From Arcobacteraceae bacterium (GTDB lineage: Bacteria > Campylobacterota > Campylobacteria > Campylobacterales > Arcobacteraceae), in the NCBI GenBank assembly GCA_023138835.1, contig JAGLOP010000004.1, positions 62,001 to 126,000 on the forward strand: a stretch of 64,000 nucleotides of DNA, written 5' to 3'. The notes under the pieces were generated by a model. That model did no database searches. It was not told where the DNA came from and saw only the letters and a list, made by a program, of their open reading frames with translations. Every line of letters begins with the position of its first letter. The stretch's first letter is position 1. The position numbers and the translations under genes are program-made. Positions 18,937 through 27,842 of the stretch are shown piece by piece.

Positions 18937-20154
18937 ATGAAAGAAGATTTGAAAAAATTAAAGAATATAGCAAAAGACTTGACAGTTTTATATGCTGAGG
19001 ATGATGGGTTACTCCGAGTCAGTGTATATGAGTATTTAAAAAAAATATTTAAAAAAGTTGTATGCGCGGAGGATGGAGAGCATGGACTTGATTTGTTTAA
19101 AAAAGCTTTTGAAGAAAGTGAATACTTCGATATAGTTATTACAGATATCGAGATGCCGAATATGAATGGCTTAGAGATGTCTAAAAATATAAAAAATATA
19201 AATTCAAATCAAGAGATTATAATTATCTCAGCTTATACCAGTGTAAATTATTTTACAGATTCTATACAAATAGGTGTAAGTGGATATATCATAAAACCTA
19301 TGGATTATTTGCAAATGAATTCGATATTGTATAAAACTGCATTACGGATTCAAGAACATAAAAAAGTTATTGAATATGAGAAATATCTTGAAAAGAGAGT
19401 AAAAGAGGAAGTTAAAAAAAATAAAGTAAATCAAAAAATGCTGCTTGAACAATCTAAGATGGCGGCGATGGGTGAGATGTTGGAATCTATAGCACATCAA
19501 TGGAGACAGCCTTTGTCGGTAATAACAACTGCTGCCAGCGGTATGAAGATGCAAAAAGAATTTGATATGTTAACAGATGAACTTTTTGTCAAATCCGTTG
19601 ACTCCATTGTGTCAGCTGCAATGCATCTGTCTGATACTATTGATGATTTTAGAGACTTTTTTAACCCAAATAAAAAAGAGGAATTATTTAATCTAAAAGA
19701 TTCATTTTATAGAGCAACTGAGCTTTTAAGTTCAAAATTTAAAAATAGAGAGATAGAAACTATAGAAAATATAGATGATGTTGAGATGATGGGATTAACC
19801 AATGACTTAGTCCAAGTATTTATGAATATTTTAAACAATGCAAAAGATGCCTTGGAAGAAGTAAAAGATAAAAAAAGACTTATTTTTGTTGAGATTAATA
19901 AAGATAAAAACAATATCAATATTTTAATAAAAGACAGCGGCGGCGGAATACCTGATAATATAATTGATAAAATATTTGAATCGCATTTTACAACAAAAGA
20001 GAATAAAGACGGTACGGGTATCGGTCTTTATATGACTCAACAAATTATTAAAGATCATTTAAAAGGTAAAATAGATGCTTGCAATGTTGAGTATGAATAT
20101 GATGGAGAGAAGTATAAAGGTGCTCAATTTAGTATAAAATTACCATTGAATTAA
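18937..20154 (+). CDS. Receiver-histidine kinase hybrid, cytosolic
   Basis: A 405-residue protein with an N-terminal receiver domain (about 1-130; phospho-acceptor D70 in VITDIEMPNMNG, lysine in YIIKPM). A coiled coil follows, then a HisKA-like domain with H187 in the AHQWRQPLS box and a HATPase domain. The N-box is VFMNILNNAKDAL; the G boxes are DSGGGIP and GTGIGLYM. No membrane segment is present, so it acts in the cytoplasm as an intermediate that can be phosphorylated and then signal onward. It is the first gene of the + strand signalling island, with 14 bases before the next kinase gene. Confidence 0.9.
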   Translation: MKEDLKKLKNIAKDLTVLYAEDDGLLRVSVYEYLKKIFKKVVCAEDGEHGLDLFKKAFEESEYFDIVITDIEMPNMNGLEMSKNIKNINSNQEIIIISAYTSVNYFTDSIQIGVSGYIIKPMDYLQMNSILYKTALRIQEHKKVIEYEKYLEKRVKEEVKKNKVNQKMLLEQSKMAAMGEMLESIAHQWRQPLSVITTAASGMKMQKEFDMLTDELFVKSVDSIVSAAMHLSDTIDDFRDFFNPNKKEELFNLKDSFYRATELLSSKFKNREIETIENIDDVEMMGLTNDLVQVFMNILNNAKDALEEVKDKKRLIFVEINKDKNNINILIKDSGGGIPDNIIDKIFESHFTTKENKDGTGIGLYMTQQIIKDHLKGKIDACNVEYEYDGEKYKGAQFSIKLPLN

Positions 20155-20168
20155 TATAAGGACAAGGG

Positions 20169-21650
20169 ATGAATAAATTATTTCATATAAAACTCAAAAA
20201 ATTAAATAAATATTATATCAATGTTTTGATTATATTGACTATTGTCATTGCATTTTCCTTGGGATGGAATATTTATAACGAATCTACTCATCATAAAAAT
20301 GCGGCATTAGAGCATGCCAGAAATTCATTTGTTAAAGATTTGATGTTTAGAAAATGGGTAGCCAGCCATGGCGGCGTGTATGTATTTCCCACAGAAAAAA
20401 CTTCTCCAAATCAATATCTTGCCCATATACCAGATAGAGATTTAATCACAACTACAGGTAAAAAACTAACTTTGATGAATCCTGCATATACATTGCGGCA
20501 ACTTATGGAAGATTATGAGGGGATGTATGGAGCAAAGGGGCATATCACAAGTTTAAAATTATTAAATCCAAGAAATAAGCCAAATGATTGGGAGATTAAA
20601 GCGTTAAAATTATTTGACAGTGGCAAACAAAAAGAGTTTCACGAGTTTTTATCAAAAGACGGTAAAAAGTATATATATTATATGAAAGCTTTGGTTACAA
20701 GAGAGTCTTGCTTAAAGTGTCATAAACAACAAGGGTATAAAGTAGGAGATATAAGAGGTGGTGTATCTATTACAATTCCTATGAAAAAATATAATGATGA
20801 TATGTATAGTGCAATATACAAGATTGTTTTGGCACATCTTGTTTTTTATATTATTGCTATTTTAGGTCTATTTTATACATATAAAAATCTAAAAATATCT
20901 TTGATTGAGCAAGAAAAACTATATGAAGAAAATAGAAGAAAAGAGGAGGTTATGCTGGCTCAGTCAAGACATGCAGCAATGGGTGAGATGATAAGTATGA
21001 TAGCCCATCAGTGGCGACAGCCAATTGCGATTATAGCAATGTGGGCAAATAATATAACTGCAGATATCGATATGGATGAAATTGATGATGAAAATTTTAA
21101 AAAGTATGCCTTCAATATTGTTACACAGACTGAACATCTTTCACAAACTATTGATGACTTTAGAAATTTTTTCAGACCGGATAAAAAGAGAGAAAAAGTT
21201 TTAATAAAAGATGTGATGGAGGAGTGTTTATCTGTTATTGGTAAAAGTCTGGAAAACAATAATATTGAGATTGAAAAAAATTATCAAAGTGATAATATAG
21301 CGAAGATACACTCAAGAGAGTTGATGCAGGTTTATATCAATATAATTAAAAATGCAAAAGAGGCAGTAATAGAGCGAAATATAAAAGATAAAAAAATAAT
21401 TATAGATATATATGAAGATAAAAATCATATTATTACCACAATAAAAGACAATGCACTTGGTATTGATGAAGGTATAATGCAAAAAATATTTGACCCATAT
21501 TTTACTACAAAAAATGTAAAAATAGGTACGGGGTTGGGATTATATATGTCTAAAACAATAGTTGAAAAACATTTAAATGGAACAATAAGTGTCAAAAATA
21601 CAGAAGACGGGGCTTGTTTTACTGTTATTTTACCAAAGGATAAAAAATGA
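20169..21650 (+). CDS. Membrane histidine kinase with DUF3365 (Tll0287-like) c-type heme sensor
   Basis: A 493-residue sensor kinase. A transmembrane helix (about 17-36) and a second one (about 217-240) enclose a periplasmic domain of the DUF3365/Tll0287 type. The c-type heme motif CLKCH falls at residues 181-185, followed by the family GVSITIP strand. The cytoplasmic part has H280 in the AHQWRQPIA box, the N-box YINIIKNAKEAV, and the G boxes DNALGID and GTGLGLYM. A heme-bound sensor suggests redox, NO or O2 sensing. It overlaps the following response regulator gene by 4 bases, making that its obvious partner. Confidence 0.88.
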   Translation: MNKLFHIKLKKLNKYYINVLIILTIVIAFSLGWNIYNESTHHKNAALEHARNSFVKDLMFRKWVASHGGVYVFPTEKTSPNQYLAHIPDRDLITTTGKKLTLMNPAYTLRQLMEDYEGMYGAKGHITSLKLLNPRNKPNDWEIKALKLFDSGKQKEFHEFLSKDGKKYIYYMKALVTRESCLKCHKQQGYKVGDIRGGVSITIPMKKYNDDMYSAIYKIVLAHLVFYIIAILGLFYTYKNLKISLIEQEKLYEENRRKEEVMLAQSRHAAMGEMISMIAHQWRQPIAIIAMWANNITADIDMDEIDDENFKKYAFNIVTQTEHLSQTIDDFRNFFRPDKKREKVLIKDVMEECLSVIGKSLENNNIEIEKNYQSDNIAKIHSRELMQVYINIIKNAKEAVIERNIKDKKIIIDIYEDKNHIITTIKDNALGIDEGIMQKIFDPYFTTKNVKIGTGLGLYMSKTIVEKHLNGTISVKNTEDGACFTVILPKDKK

Positions 21651-22048
21651 ATGAAGAGATAAGAATTTTAAAAGAAAAAGTTAAAAATTTAAAAGTTATG
21701 TATATAGAAGATGAAGATGAGATGAGAATGGGAACTGAATTGTTTTTAAATAAATTTTTCAGTTTTGTTCAAACTGCAAAAGATGGAGAAGATGGTTTAC
21801 AAAAATTCAAAGATGGCAAATATGATGTAGTTTTTACGGATATTCTTATGCCTAAGATGGGTGGATTGGAGATGCTTGAAAAGATAAGAGAAATTGATAA
21901 TAATATTTTTACAGTTGCTCTTACTGCCTCAGAAGTAGACAGAAATGAAATTGAAGAAACTGTAAATTTATATTTTAGAAAGCCTATTACATATGAAAAT
22001 ATGTTTGTCATTATGCAAGAGATTGTTAAAAAGTTTGATTTAAAATAA
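21647..22048 (+). CDS. Single-domain response regulator
   Basis: A 133-residue stand-alone receiver. The acidic pocket is YIEDEDE, the phospho-acceptor is D65 in VFTDILMPKMGG, the switch threonine is in ALTAS and the lysine in YFRKPI. There is no output domain, so it either passes phosphate onward or binds a target protein as CheY does. ATGA overlap with the heme kinase gene couples the two. Confidence 0.9.
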   Translation: MNEEIRILKEKVKNLKVMYIEDEDEMRMGTELFLNKFFSFVQTAKDGEDGLQKFKDGKYDVVFTDILMPKMGGLEMLEKIREIDNNIFTVALTASEVDRNEIEETVNLYFRKPITYENMFVIMQEIVKKFDLK

Positions 22049-22061
22049 TCAAGGGCATGTT

Positions 22062-24667
22062 ATGAAAGATAAACACTTAGCAAAAAAACTTAAAAAAAGC
22101 TGTTTTTTATTTTATCAGCGACTGTTTTTTTACTTTTTATTATACTTGTTTCCTCTGTTGTATATATGCAGAATAAGCGTATTGATATGGAAGATAAAAA
22201 GTTTCATAATCTTATTCATTCTTCCAAAAAATATGTAACAGAGCATTATATAGACAGGTATGAATATCTTGCGAAAATGATATCAAATTTTGAGAATGTT
22301 AAAAAATATATAAAAACAAGGGATAGAGAAAAACTGCTCCATTTTTTTAAAACAAGATGGAGAATACTTCGAGAGGAAAATCCACATCTGAAGGTATTGC
22401 ATTTTCATCTTCCTGACGGAACATCATTTTTAAGAGTACATAAGCCTGAAAAATATGGTGACAGGCTTGACCAAATAAGACCAATGATAAAAGATGTACA
22501 TAAGAATAAAAAAAATCTTATCGGGTACGAGATAGGAAAATATGGTACTGTGTTTAGGATAGTTAGCCCTATATTTGATAAAGATGAATATATAGGTGCA
22601 ATTGATATTGGTTTAGATCCAAATTTTTTAATTAAAAAAATGAAAGAGTTAACTAAATGTACTTGTGTGATACTTGTTGATGAAAAGAATCTTAAAGATT
22701 TTAAAATAAAGTCTTATTTTACAGCAAATGGATTTGTTTCTCAAACTAAGATAGATGACAAGATGATAGGGCTTTTAAACTCAATAGATAAAGAAAATAT
22801 TTTTCAAGATGGTTATAAATTTAGCTATCAAGGTAAAGAATATACTATTCATTTAGATTGCTTACAAGACTATCTAGGAGGAATAAAAGTAAAACTGCTT
22901 TTTTTCGAAGATACCACACTTTCTAAAAAAGCAAGATGGCAAATGCTTGGACTGTTCACAATTTTTGCTTTCTTGATATTTTTTATACTTCTATTTTTTA
23001 TAAGTAAACAGATGAATCTTTTTGAAAAAGGGCTGGGAAAAATACATAAAAAATATGCAGATGATCTAGAACATTTAAATGGTATTTTAAGAGTAATATC
23101 AGATGTCAATCAAAATATTGTAAAAATTAAAGAAAAAGATCTGCTTTTAGAAAATATATCTAAAACTTTAACGGCAAATCATATTTTTAACAGTGTATGG
23201 ATAGCACTGTATGATAAAGACGGTCATTTTTATAAAGTAGCTTCAGATGGATTTGGAGTGGAGTCTTCAGTTTTTAAAGAAAAACTTTTAAGGGATTTTC
23301 AACCTTATTGTATGGAACATATTGGTGAAAAAGAGTTATTGGCTATTGATAGTCCAGTTAAAAATTGTGGTGAGTGTATATTGAAAAATTCATATGTAGA
23401 AGATTCTGCAATTGTTTTAAAACTTAAATATCAAGGAAAAATATATGGAGCCATGGGAATTGGTGTAAAAAAAGAATATCTGCATAGTCAAAGAGACAAC
23501 AACTTGCTAACCGAAGTAGCAGAAGATATTGCATTTGCTTTGTATAATATAGAGATGGAAGAAAATAAAAATAAAAATCTGCATGAGATTAAAAAACTAC
23601 AACAAGTACTTGAAAATAGTCCGGTTTCTATTGTTATTACTAATGTTGACGGAGATATAGAATATGTGAATACCTGTTTTACAAAAACAACAGGATATTC
23701 ATTTGAAGAGGTAAAAGGAAAAAATGCAAGAGTATTAAAAAGTGATTATTATACCAGTGATGAGTATATCAAGCTTTGGGATGAAATCACTCACAAACAT
23801 ATCTGGTCCGGTATTTTTAAAAATGTAAAGAAAAATAAAGAAGAGTATTGGGAATCAGCAATTATCGCACCTGTTATGAATGATAATGGGGATATTGTTA
23901 ATTATATCGGTATCAAGCAAGAGATAACGGAGCAAATGTATCTAAAAGAGGAATTGAAAAATCAGGAAAAAATAATGTTAGCTCAGTCCAGACATGCAGC
24001 AATGGGTGAGATGATAAGTATGATAGCCCACCAATGGAGACAGCCAATTGCAATCATAGCTATGGAAGCAAATAACATAATGGCGGATATAGATTTAGAT
24101 ACGGTTGATATAGAAGATTTTGAAAAAAGAGCAAAAGGCATTGTAGATCAAACTCAACATCTGTCTCACACTATTGATGATTTTAGAGATTTTTTTAAAC
24201 CTGATAAAGAGAAAGAAAAAACAAATCCTAAAAAAGTTGTAGAAGATACTTTGTCTGTAATAGGAAAATCACTTGAAAACAGTAATATTGAAATCATCAA
24301 GCATATTGAGTGTGATTGTGAAATTTTTATCCACTCAAGAGAGCTTCTGCAAGCTTTATTAAATATTATAAAAAATGCAAAAGAGGCATTGGTAGATAAT
24401 GATATTAAAAATAAGAAAATATTTATAACCATCCAAAAGAATAAAGAGGATATAACAATAAAAGTGTGTGACAATGCAGGTGGAATAAAAGATGAGATAA
24501 TAGATAAAATATTTAATCCGTATTTTTCTACTAAAGATGAAAAAAACGGCATAGGGCTAGGACTTTATATGTCAAAGATAATAATCCAAAAGCATTTAAA
24601 TGGTTCACTCGCAGTTCAAAATAAAGATGACGGGGTTTGTTTTAGTATAAAATTACCATTGGATTAA
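22062..24667 (+). CDS. dCache_3-GAF-PAS histidine kinase, broken by a 1-base frameshift near its start
   Basis: A large sensor kinase. The uninterrupted frame runs from 22094, and its first ATG is at 22166, inside the first transmembrane helix and without a ribosome site. A good start, ATG at 22062 after AAGGG, reads MKDKHLAKKLKK in another frame up to an A7 run at 22092-22098; one extra A would join the two parts. Domains: TM1, periplasmic dCache_3-like sensor (DGTSFLRVHKPEKYGD), TM2 near residue 260, GAF (about 310-460), PAS (about 475-590), kinase core with the H-box AHQWRQPIA (H622 counted from 22166) and HATPase. It may be phase-variable, a recent pseudogene or a sequencing error. Confidence 0.8.
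22092..22098 (+). repeat. A7 homopolymer at the frameshift point
   Basis: Seven adenines between CTT and GC. Reading from the ATG at 22062 enters this tract in one frame, and the transmembrane/kinase frame leaves it in another. An A8 tract would restore a single continuous frame, so the tract length decides whether the full-length kinase is made. Confidence 0.7.
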
Positions 24668-24700
24668 ATTAACACAAGTTTACCACTTTAATATATTATA

Positions 24701-24940
24701 ATGCTGGCAAAGGAAGGGATTGGACTTGATGTAGATATAAAAGATAAAATATTTGAACCGTATTTTACAACAAAACATAAAGCACAAGGAACCGGTATTG
24801 GTTTGTATATGACTCAATCAATTATAACAAAGCATTTAAACGGTAAAATATCAGTTGAAAATGTAAAGTATGAATATGAGAACCAGAAATATATCGGTGC
24901 AGAATTTATTATTAAAATATCAATGGAGGGTAAAATATAA
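24701..24940 (+). pseudogene. Relic of a histidine kinase: HATPase tail only
   Basis: Seventy-nine codons that match only the last part of the kinases in this region. They carry KDKIFEPYFTTKH, the glycine-rich GTGIGLYMTQSII and a final AEFIIKI strand. The H-box and N-box are missing, so it cannot be a working kinase on its own. The codon after the ATG at 24701 already lies within the degraded G1 region. It keeps the usual place just before a response regulator gene (3 bases), so it looks like the remains of that regulator's partner kinase after a deletion. Confidence 0.75.
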
Positions 24941-24943
24941 AAT

Positions 24944-25645
24944 ATGAAGAAAAAGATAAAAATACTAAAAGAAAAAGTAAAAGATTTAAAGCTTCTGTAT
25001 GTAGAGGACAATAAAGAAACAAGAATGTCAACTATACCGTTATTTGAAAGATTTTTTGATGATATTATCACTGCAACTGACGGACAAGATGGATTTGATA
25101 AATTTGTTAAATTTAAACCTGACATTATTTTTACTGATATAAATATGCCAAATATAGACGGTCTGCAAATGGTGGATAAGATTAATAACTTTACTGGTAA
25201 AAAAATCCCTGTTTTGGTTTTTTCAGCTCACGGCGAAAGCAAGTATTTAATAAATGCGATAAAAAGCGGAGTAGACGGCTACTTGATAAAACCTGTTGAG
25301 GTGGAACAGTTTATTGAAGAACTTTATAGAATTATAAATAAAAAATATAAACCTCAAATGGATATTGTAGAGATAAATAAAAACTATAACTGGGATAAAA
25401 AAACAAAAAAACTTTATTATATATCAGAAGAAATTGTACTTACTAAAAATGAAATTTTATTATTTGAATTAATGACATCAAATATAAATCTAACCTACTC
25501 AGATGAACTAATAATAGAGCAAATCTGGTCGCTCTTTTTAGAAGCAGACAAAACCAATGTGAAAAATCTTTTAAAAAGATTAAATGGCAAACTCCCTCAA
25601 AAACTAATTAAAAATATCTACGCTGTCGGCTATTCTTTTATATAA
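24944..25645 (+). CDS. OmpR-type response regulator
   Basis: A 233-residue regulator. The receiver domain (about 1-125) has VEDNKE, phospho-acceptor D65 in IFTDINMPNIDG, FSAHGE and the lysine in YLIKPV. The C-terminal part (about 145-233) looks like a winged-helix DNA-binding domain, with LTKNEILLFELM, an acidic recognition region and the closing YAVGYSF that ends OmpR/PhoB effector domains. It should bind DNA; targets are unknown. Its likely partner kinase upstream is reduced to a relic, so it may take phosphate from one of the other kinases nearby. Confidence 0.85.
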   Translation: MKKKIKILKEKVKDLKLLYVEDNKETRMSTIPLFERFFDDIITATDGQDGFDKFVKFKPDIIFTDINMPNIDGLQMVDKINNFTGKKIPVLVFSAHGESKYLINAIKSGVDGYLIKPVEVEQFIEELYRIINKKYKPQMDIVEINKNYNWDKKTKKLYYISEEIVLTKNEILLFELMTSNINLTYSDELIIEQIWSLFLEADKTNVKNLLKRLNGKLPQKLIKNIYAVGYSFI

Positions 25646-25672
25646 TATAAATCCATTTAAAAAAAATTCGTA

Positions 25673-25724
25673 ATGAAACTTTTTGGATATTTTATTCTGT
25701 TACACTACGCATTATAAAAGGATA
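25673..25724 (+). promoter_or_regulatory. Promoter of the chemoreceptor gene with a shared upstream element
   Basis: An extended -10, TG-T-TACACT (hexamer at 25701-25706), lies 22 bases before the ATG at 25729, with AAAAGGA as ribosome site. Upstream, 22 bases at 25672-25693 (core GAAACTTTTTGGATATTTT) recur exactly at 29909-29930 before the diguanylate cyclase gene. In both places the element ends 7 bases before the -10 hexamer. Confidence 0.55.
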
Positions 25725-25728
25725 CAAA

Positions 25729-27759
25729 ATGACAATAAAAAACAAAACAATATATAGCATGATTGCTATGGGAATTGGTATAACAGCTATGTTATTTATA
25801 TCTATCACTTCTGTTGAAGAATTAAATGATTCATCATCAAAGATAGAAAAAATAGGTGCAAAAATAGCTTATAACCAAAAAATAATAGCGGTACATGAAA
25901 GATTTATGGGTGAGATGTGTCGTTCTATGGTTAATAATAAGAAATTTAATGCTGGTACTGATGCTACTTTATGTATATTGGGAGAATGGTATTATCCATT
26001 TAAAAAAACTAATAAATATAAAATATTACCGCAAGATATAAAAGATAAATTTGAAGCAATGGAAATATCTCATATAAAGATTCATGCAATTGCAAAAGAT
26101 TATAAAAATAATTTTGTTTTAAATGATAAGGAAAATACTAAAAATAAAAAAATAATTGATGGTATAACTAAAACAGCACCAAAAGAGTTCAAAAAAGTTA
26201 TATTGGCATTAAAAATATACAACAAATATTTATTAGATAAAGAGCATCATATAACAACCCACAATAAAGAGTTAGTAAAAACTGTAGATACTCAATTAAT
26301 TGTTATTGCTGTTATCTTAATAATTATATTTATATTATTGTTACTTGTAAATAGGAATACTATTAACAATCTTAAAACTTTAGAAGATGCTACTTTAAAT
26401 CTTAAAAATTTAGATTCATCTTCAAGTAGAATAGATATAAATAATAAAGATGAAATAAGTAGAATTTCGATAAATATCAATGAATATTTAGATAGCATTG
26501 AAGCTGGAATTAAAGAAGATAAAAAATTTATAGATGATGTTCAATTTGTAATGAATAGAGTTGAAAAAGGTTGGTTCTCACAACTAATTGTTGTAGATAC
26601 TTCTAACCCTGCATTAATTCAATTAAAAAGTACAGTAAACCATGCATTACAAAATTTAAAAGATAGATTTATTTCTATTAATTCTATATTAGAGCAATAT
26701 GTTAATTATGATTATAGAAACGAATTAAAATTAGATGGTATTGAAAAAAATGGTGTATTTGATACTTTGATTTTTGATATTAATAAATTAAGACAAGCTA
26801 TCAATGATATGTTAGTTGAAAATAAAGAAAATGGTTTAACCCTAGATGAAAGCAGTGATGTGTTACTTAAAAATGTTGATATATTAAATAAGAACTCAAA
26901 TGAAGCAGCAGCTTCATTGGAAGAAACAGCAGCAGCTCTTGAAGAGATCACAGGTAATATTTCCCACAATACTGATAATGTAGTTAAAATGTCTCAATTT
27001 GCTTCACAAGTAACAACATCAGCAAATGAGGGTCAAGAACTTGCTCGTCAAACAACAACCGCAATGAATGAGATAGATGAGCAGGTAAATGCAATTAGTG
27101 ATGCAATTAGTGTAATTGATCAAATTGCATTTCAAACAAATATTTTATCTTTAAATGCAGCAGTTGAAGCGGCAACAGCAGGAGAAGCGGGAAAAGGTTT
27201 TGCAGTAGTTGCTCAAGAGGTTAGAAATCTGGCATCAAGAAGTGCAGAAGCTGCAAATGAGATTAAAACACTTGTAGAAAATGCAACCACAAAAGCAAAT
27301 GACGGTAAACTAATATCTGATAAAATGATAGTAGGATATACAGGACTAAATGAAAATATATCAAAAACTATAGAACTAATATCAGATGTCGAAATGGCTT
27401 CCAAGGAACAACAGTTGGCAATTGAACAAATCAATGATGCAGTTACGACACTTGACCAACAAACTCAACAAAATGCTTCTATAGCATCACAAACTCATGA
27501 TGTAGCAGTTCAAACAGATACTATTGCTAAATTGGTTGTGGCAAATGCAGATGAAAAAGAGTTTATAGGTAAAGATACTGTTAAAGCTAAGGATATGGGA
27601 ACAACCAAACAGGTTGTAAATAATATTTCAGCACAACCTGCCAAGGAAGTTTTAAAGCCTACAGTAATATCGGAACAAAATAAATGTAAAGTGCAGTTAA
27701 ATTTAGCCAGCGGTGAAATCAAAGCCTATGATGATAAAGACAAATGGGAGAGTTTTTAA
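25729..27759 (+). CDS. Methyl-accepting chemotaxis protein with periplasmic CZB-like motif
   Basis: A 676-residue transmembrane chemoreceptor. TM1 is at about 7-27 and TM2 at about 188-208. Between them the periplasmic domain carries H56, CILGEW (C82-W87) and HIKIH (H115, H119), with spacings that match the chemoreceptor zinc-binding (CZB) consensus. The cytoplasmic part ends in a signalling hairpin whose tip is [40 protein letters not shown]. The last residues KWESF resemble the NWETF-type pentapeptide that tethers CheR/CheB. It lies alone behind its own promoter in the signalling island. Zinc or a zinc-dependent oxidant signal is an inference. Confidence 0.9.
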   Translation: MTIKNKTIYSMIAMGIGITAMLFISITSVEELNDSSSKIEKIGAKIAYNQKIIAVHERFMGEMCRSMVNNKKFNAGTDATLCILGEWYYPFKKTNKYKILPQDIKDKFEAMEISHIKIHAIAKDYKNNFVLNDKENTKNKKIIDGITKTAPKEFKKVILALKIYNKYLLDKEHHITTHNKELVKTVDTQLIVIAVILIIIFILLLLVNRNTINNLKTLEDATLNLKNLDSSSSRIDINNKDEISRISININEYLDSIEAGIKEDKKFIDDVQFVMNRVEKGWFSQLIVVDTSNPALIQLKSTVNHALQNLKDRFISINSILEQYVNYDYRNELKLDGIEKNGVFDTLIFDINKLRQAINDMLVENKENGLTLDESSDVLLKNVDILNKNSNEAAASLEETAAALEEITGNISHNTDNVVKMSQFASQVTTSANEGQELARQTTTAMNEIDEQVNAISDAISVIDQIAFQTNILSLNAAVEAATAGEAGKGFAVVAQEVRNLASRSAEAANEIKTLVENATTKANDGKLISDKMIVGYTGLNENISKTIELISDVEMASKEQQLAIEQINDAVTTLDQQTQQNASIASQTHDVAVQTDTIAKLVVANADEKEFIGKDTVKAKDMGTTKQVVNNISAQPAKEVLKPTVISEQNKCKVQLNLASGEIKAYDDKDKWESF

Positions 27760-27763
27760 ATTC

Positions 27764-27787
27764 TTCTATAAGAGTACTGTTATAGAA
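27764..27787 (+). terminator. Hairpin just after the chemoreceptor gene
   Basis: A perfect 8-base inverted repeat, TTCTATAA (27764-27771) and TTATAGAA (27780-27787), with an 8-base loop, starts 5 bases after the stop codon. It is AT-rich and lacks a following T-run, so it is a weak terminator candidate or an mRNA 3'-end hairpin. Confidence 0.35.
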
Positions 27788-27842
27788 ATATCAGACTATG
27801 AGCTAATATGAATTTAAAATCAATTGATGGGAAAATTAATAT

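Noticed and set aside
22093-22099. A AAA AAG heptamer as a programmed -1 frameshift site
   Set aside because: The heptamer is not in register with the frame that starts at 22062, so standard simultaneous slippage would not produce the fusion. A changed A-tract length explains it better.
25713-25718. TATAAA as -10 box of the chemoreceptor gene
   Set aside because: It overlaps the ribosome site and lies 11 bases from the ATG; TACACT at 25701 with the extended TG is better placed.
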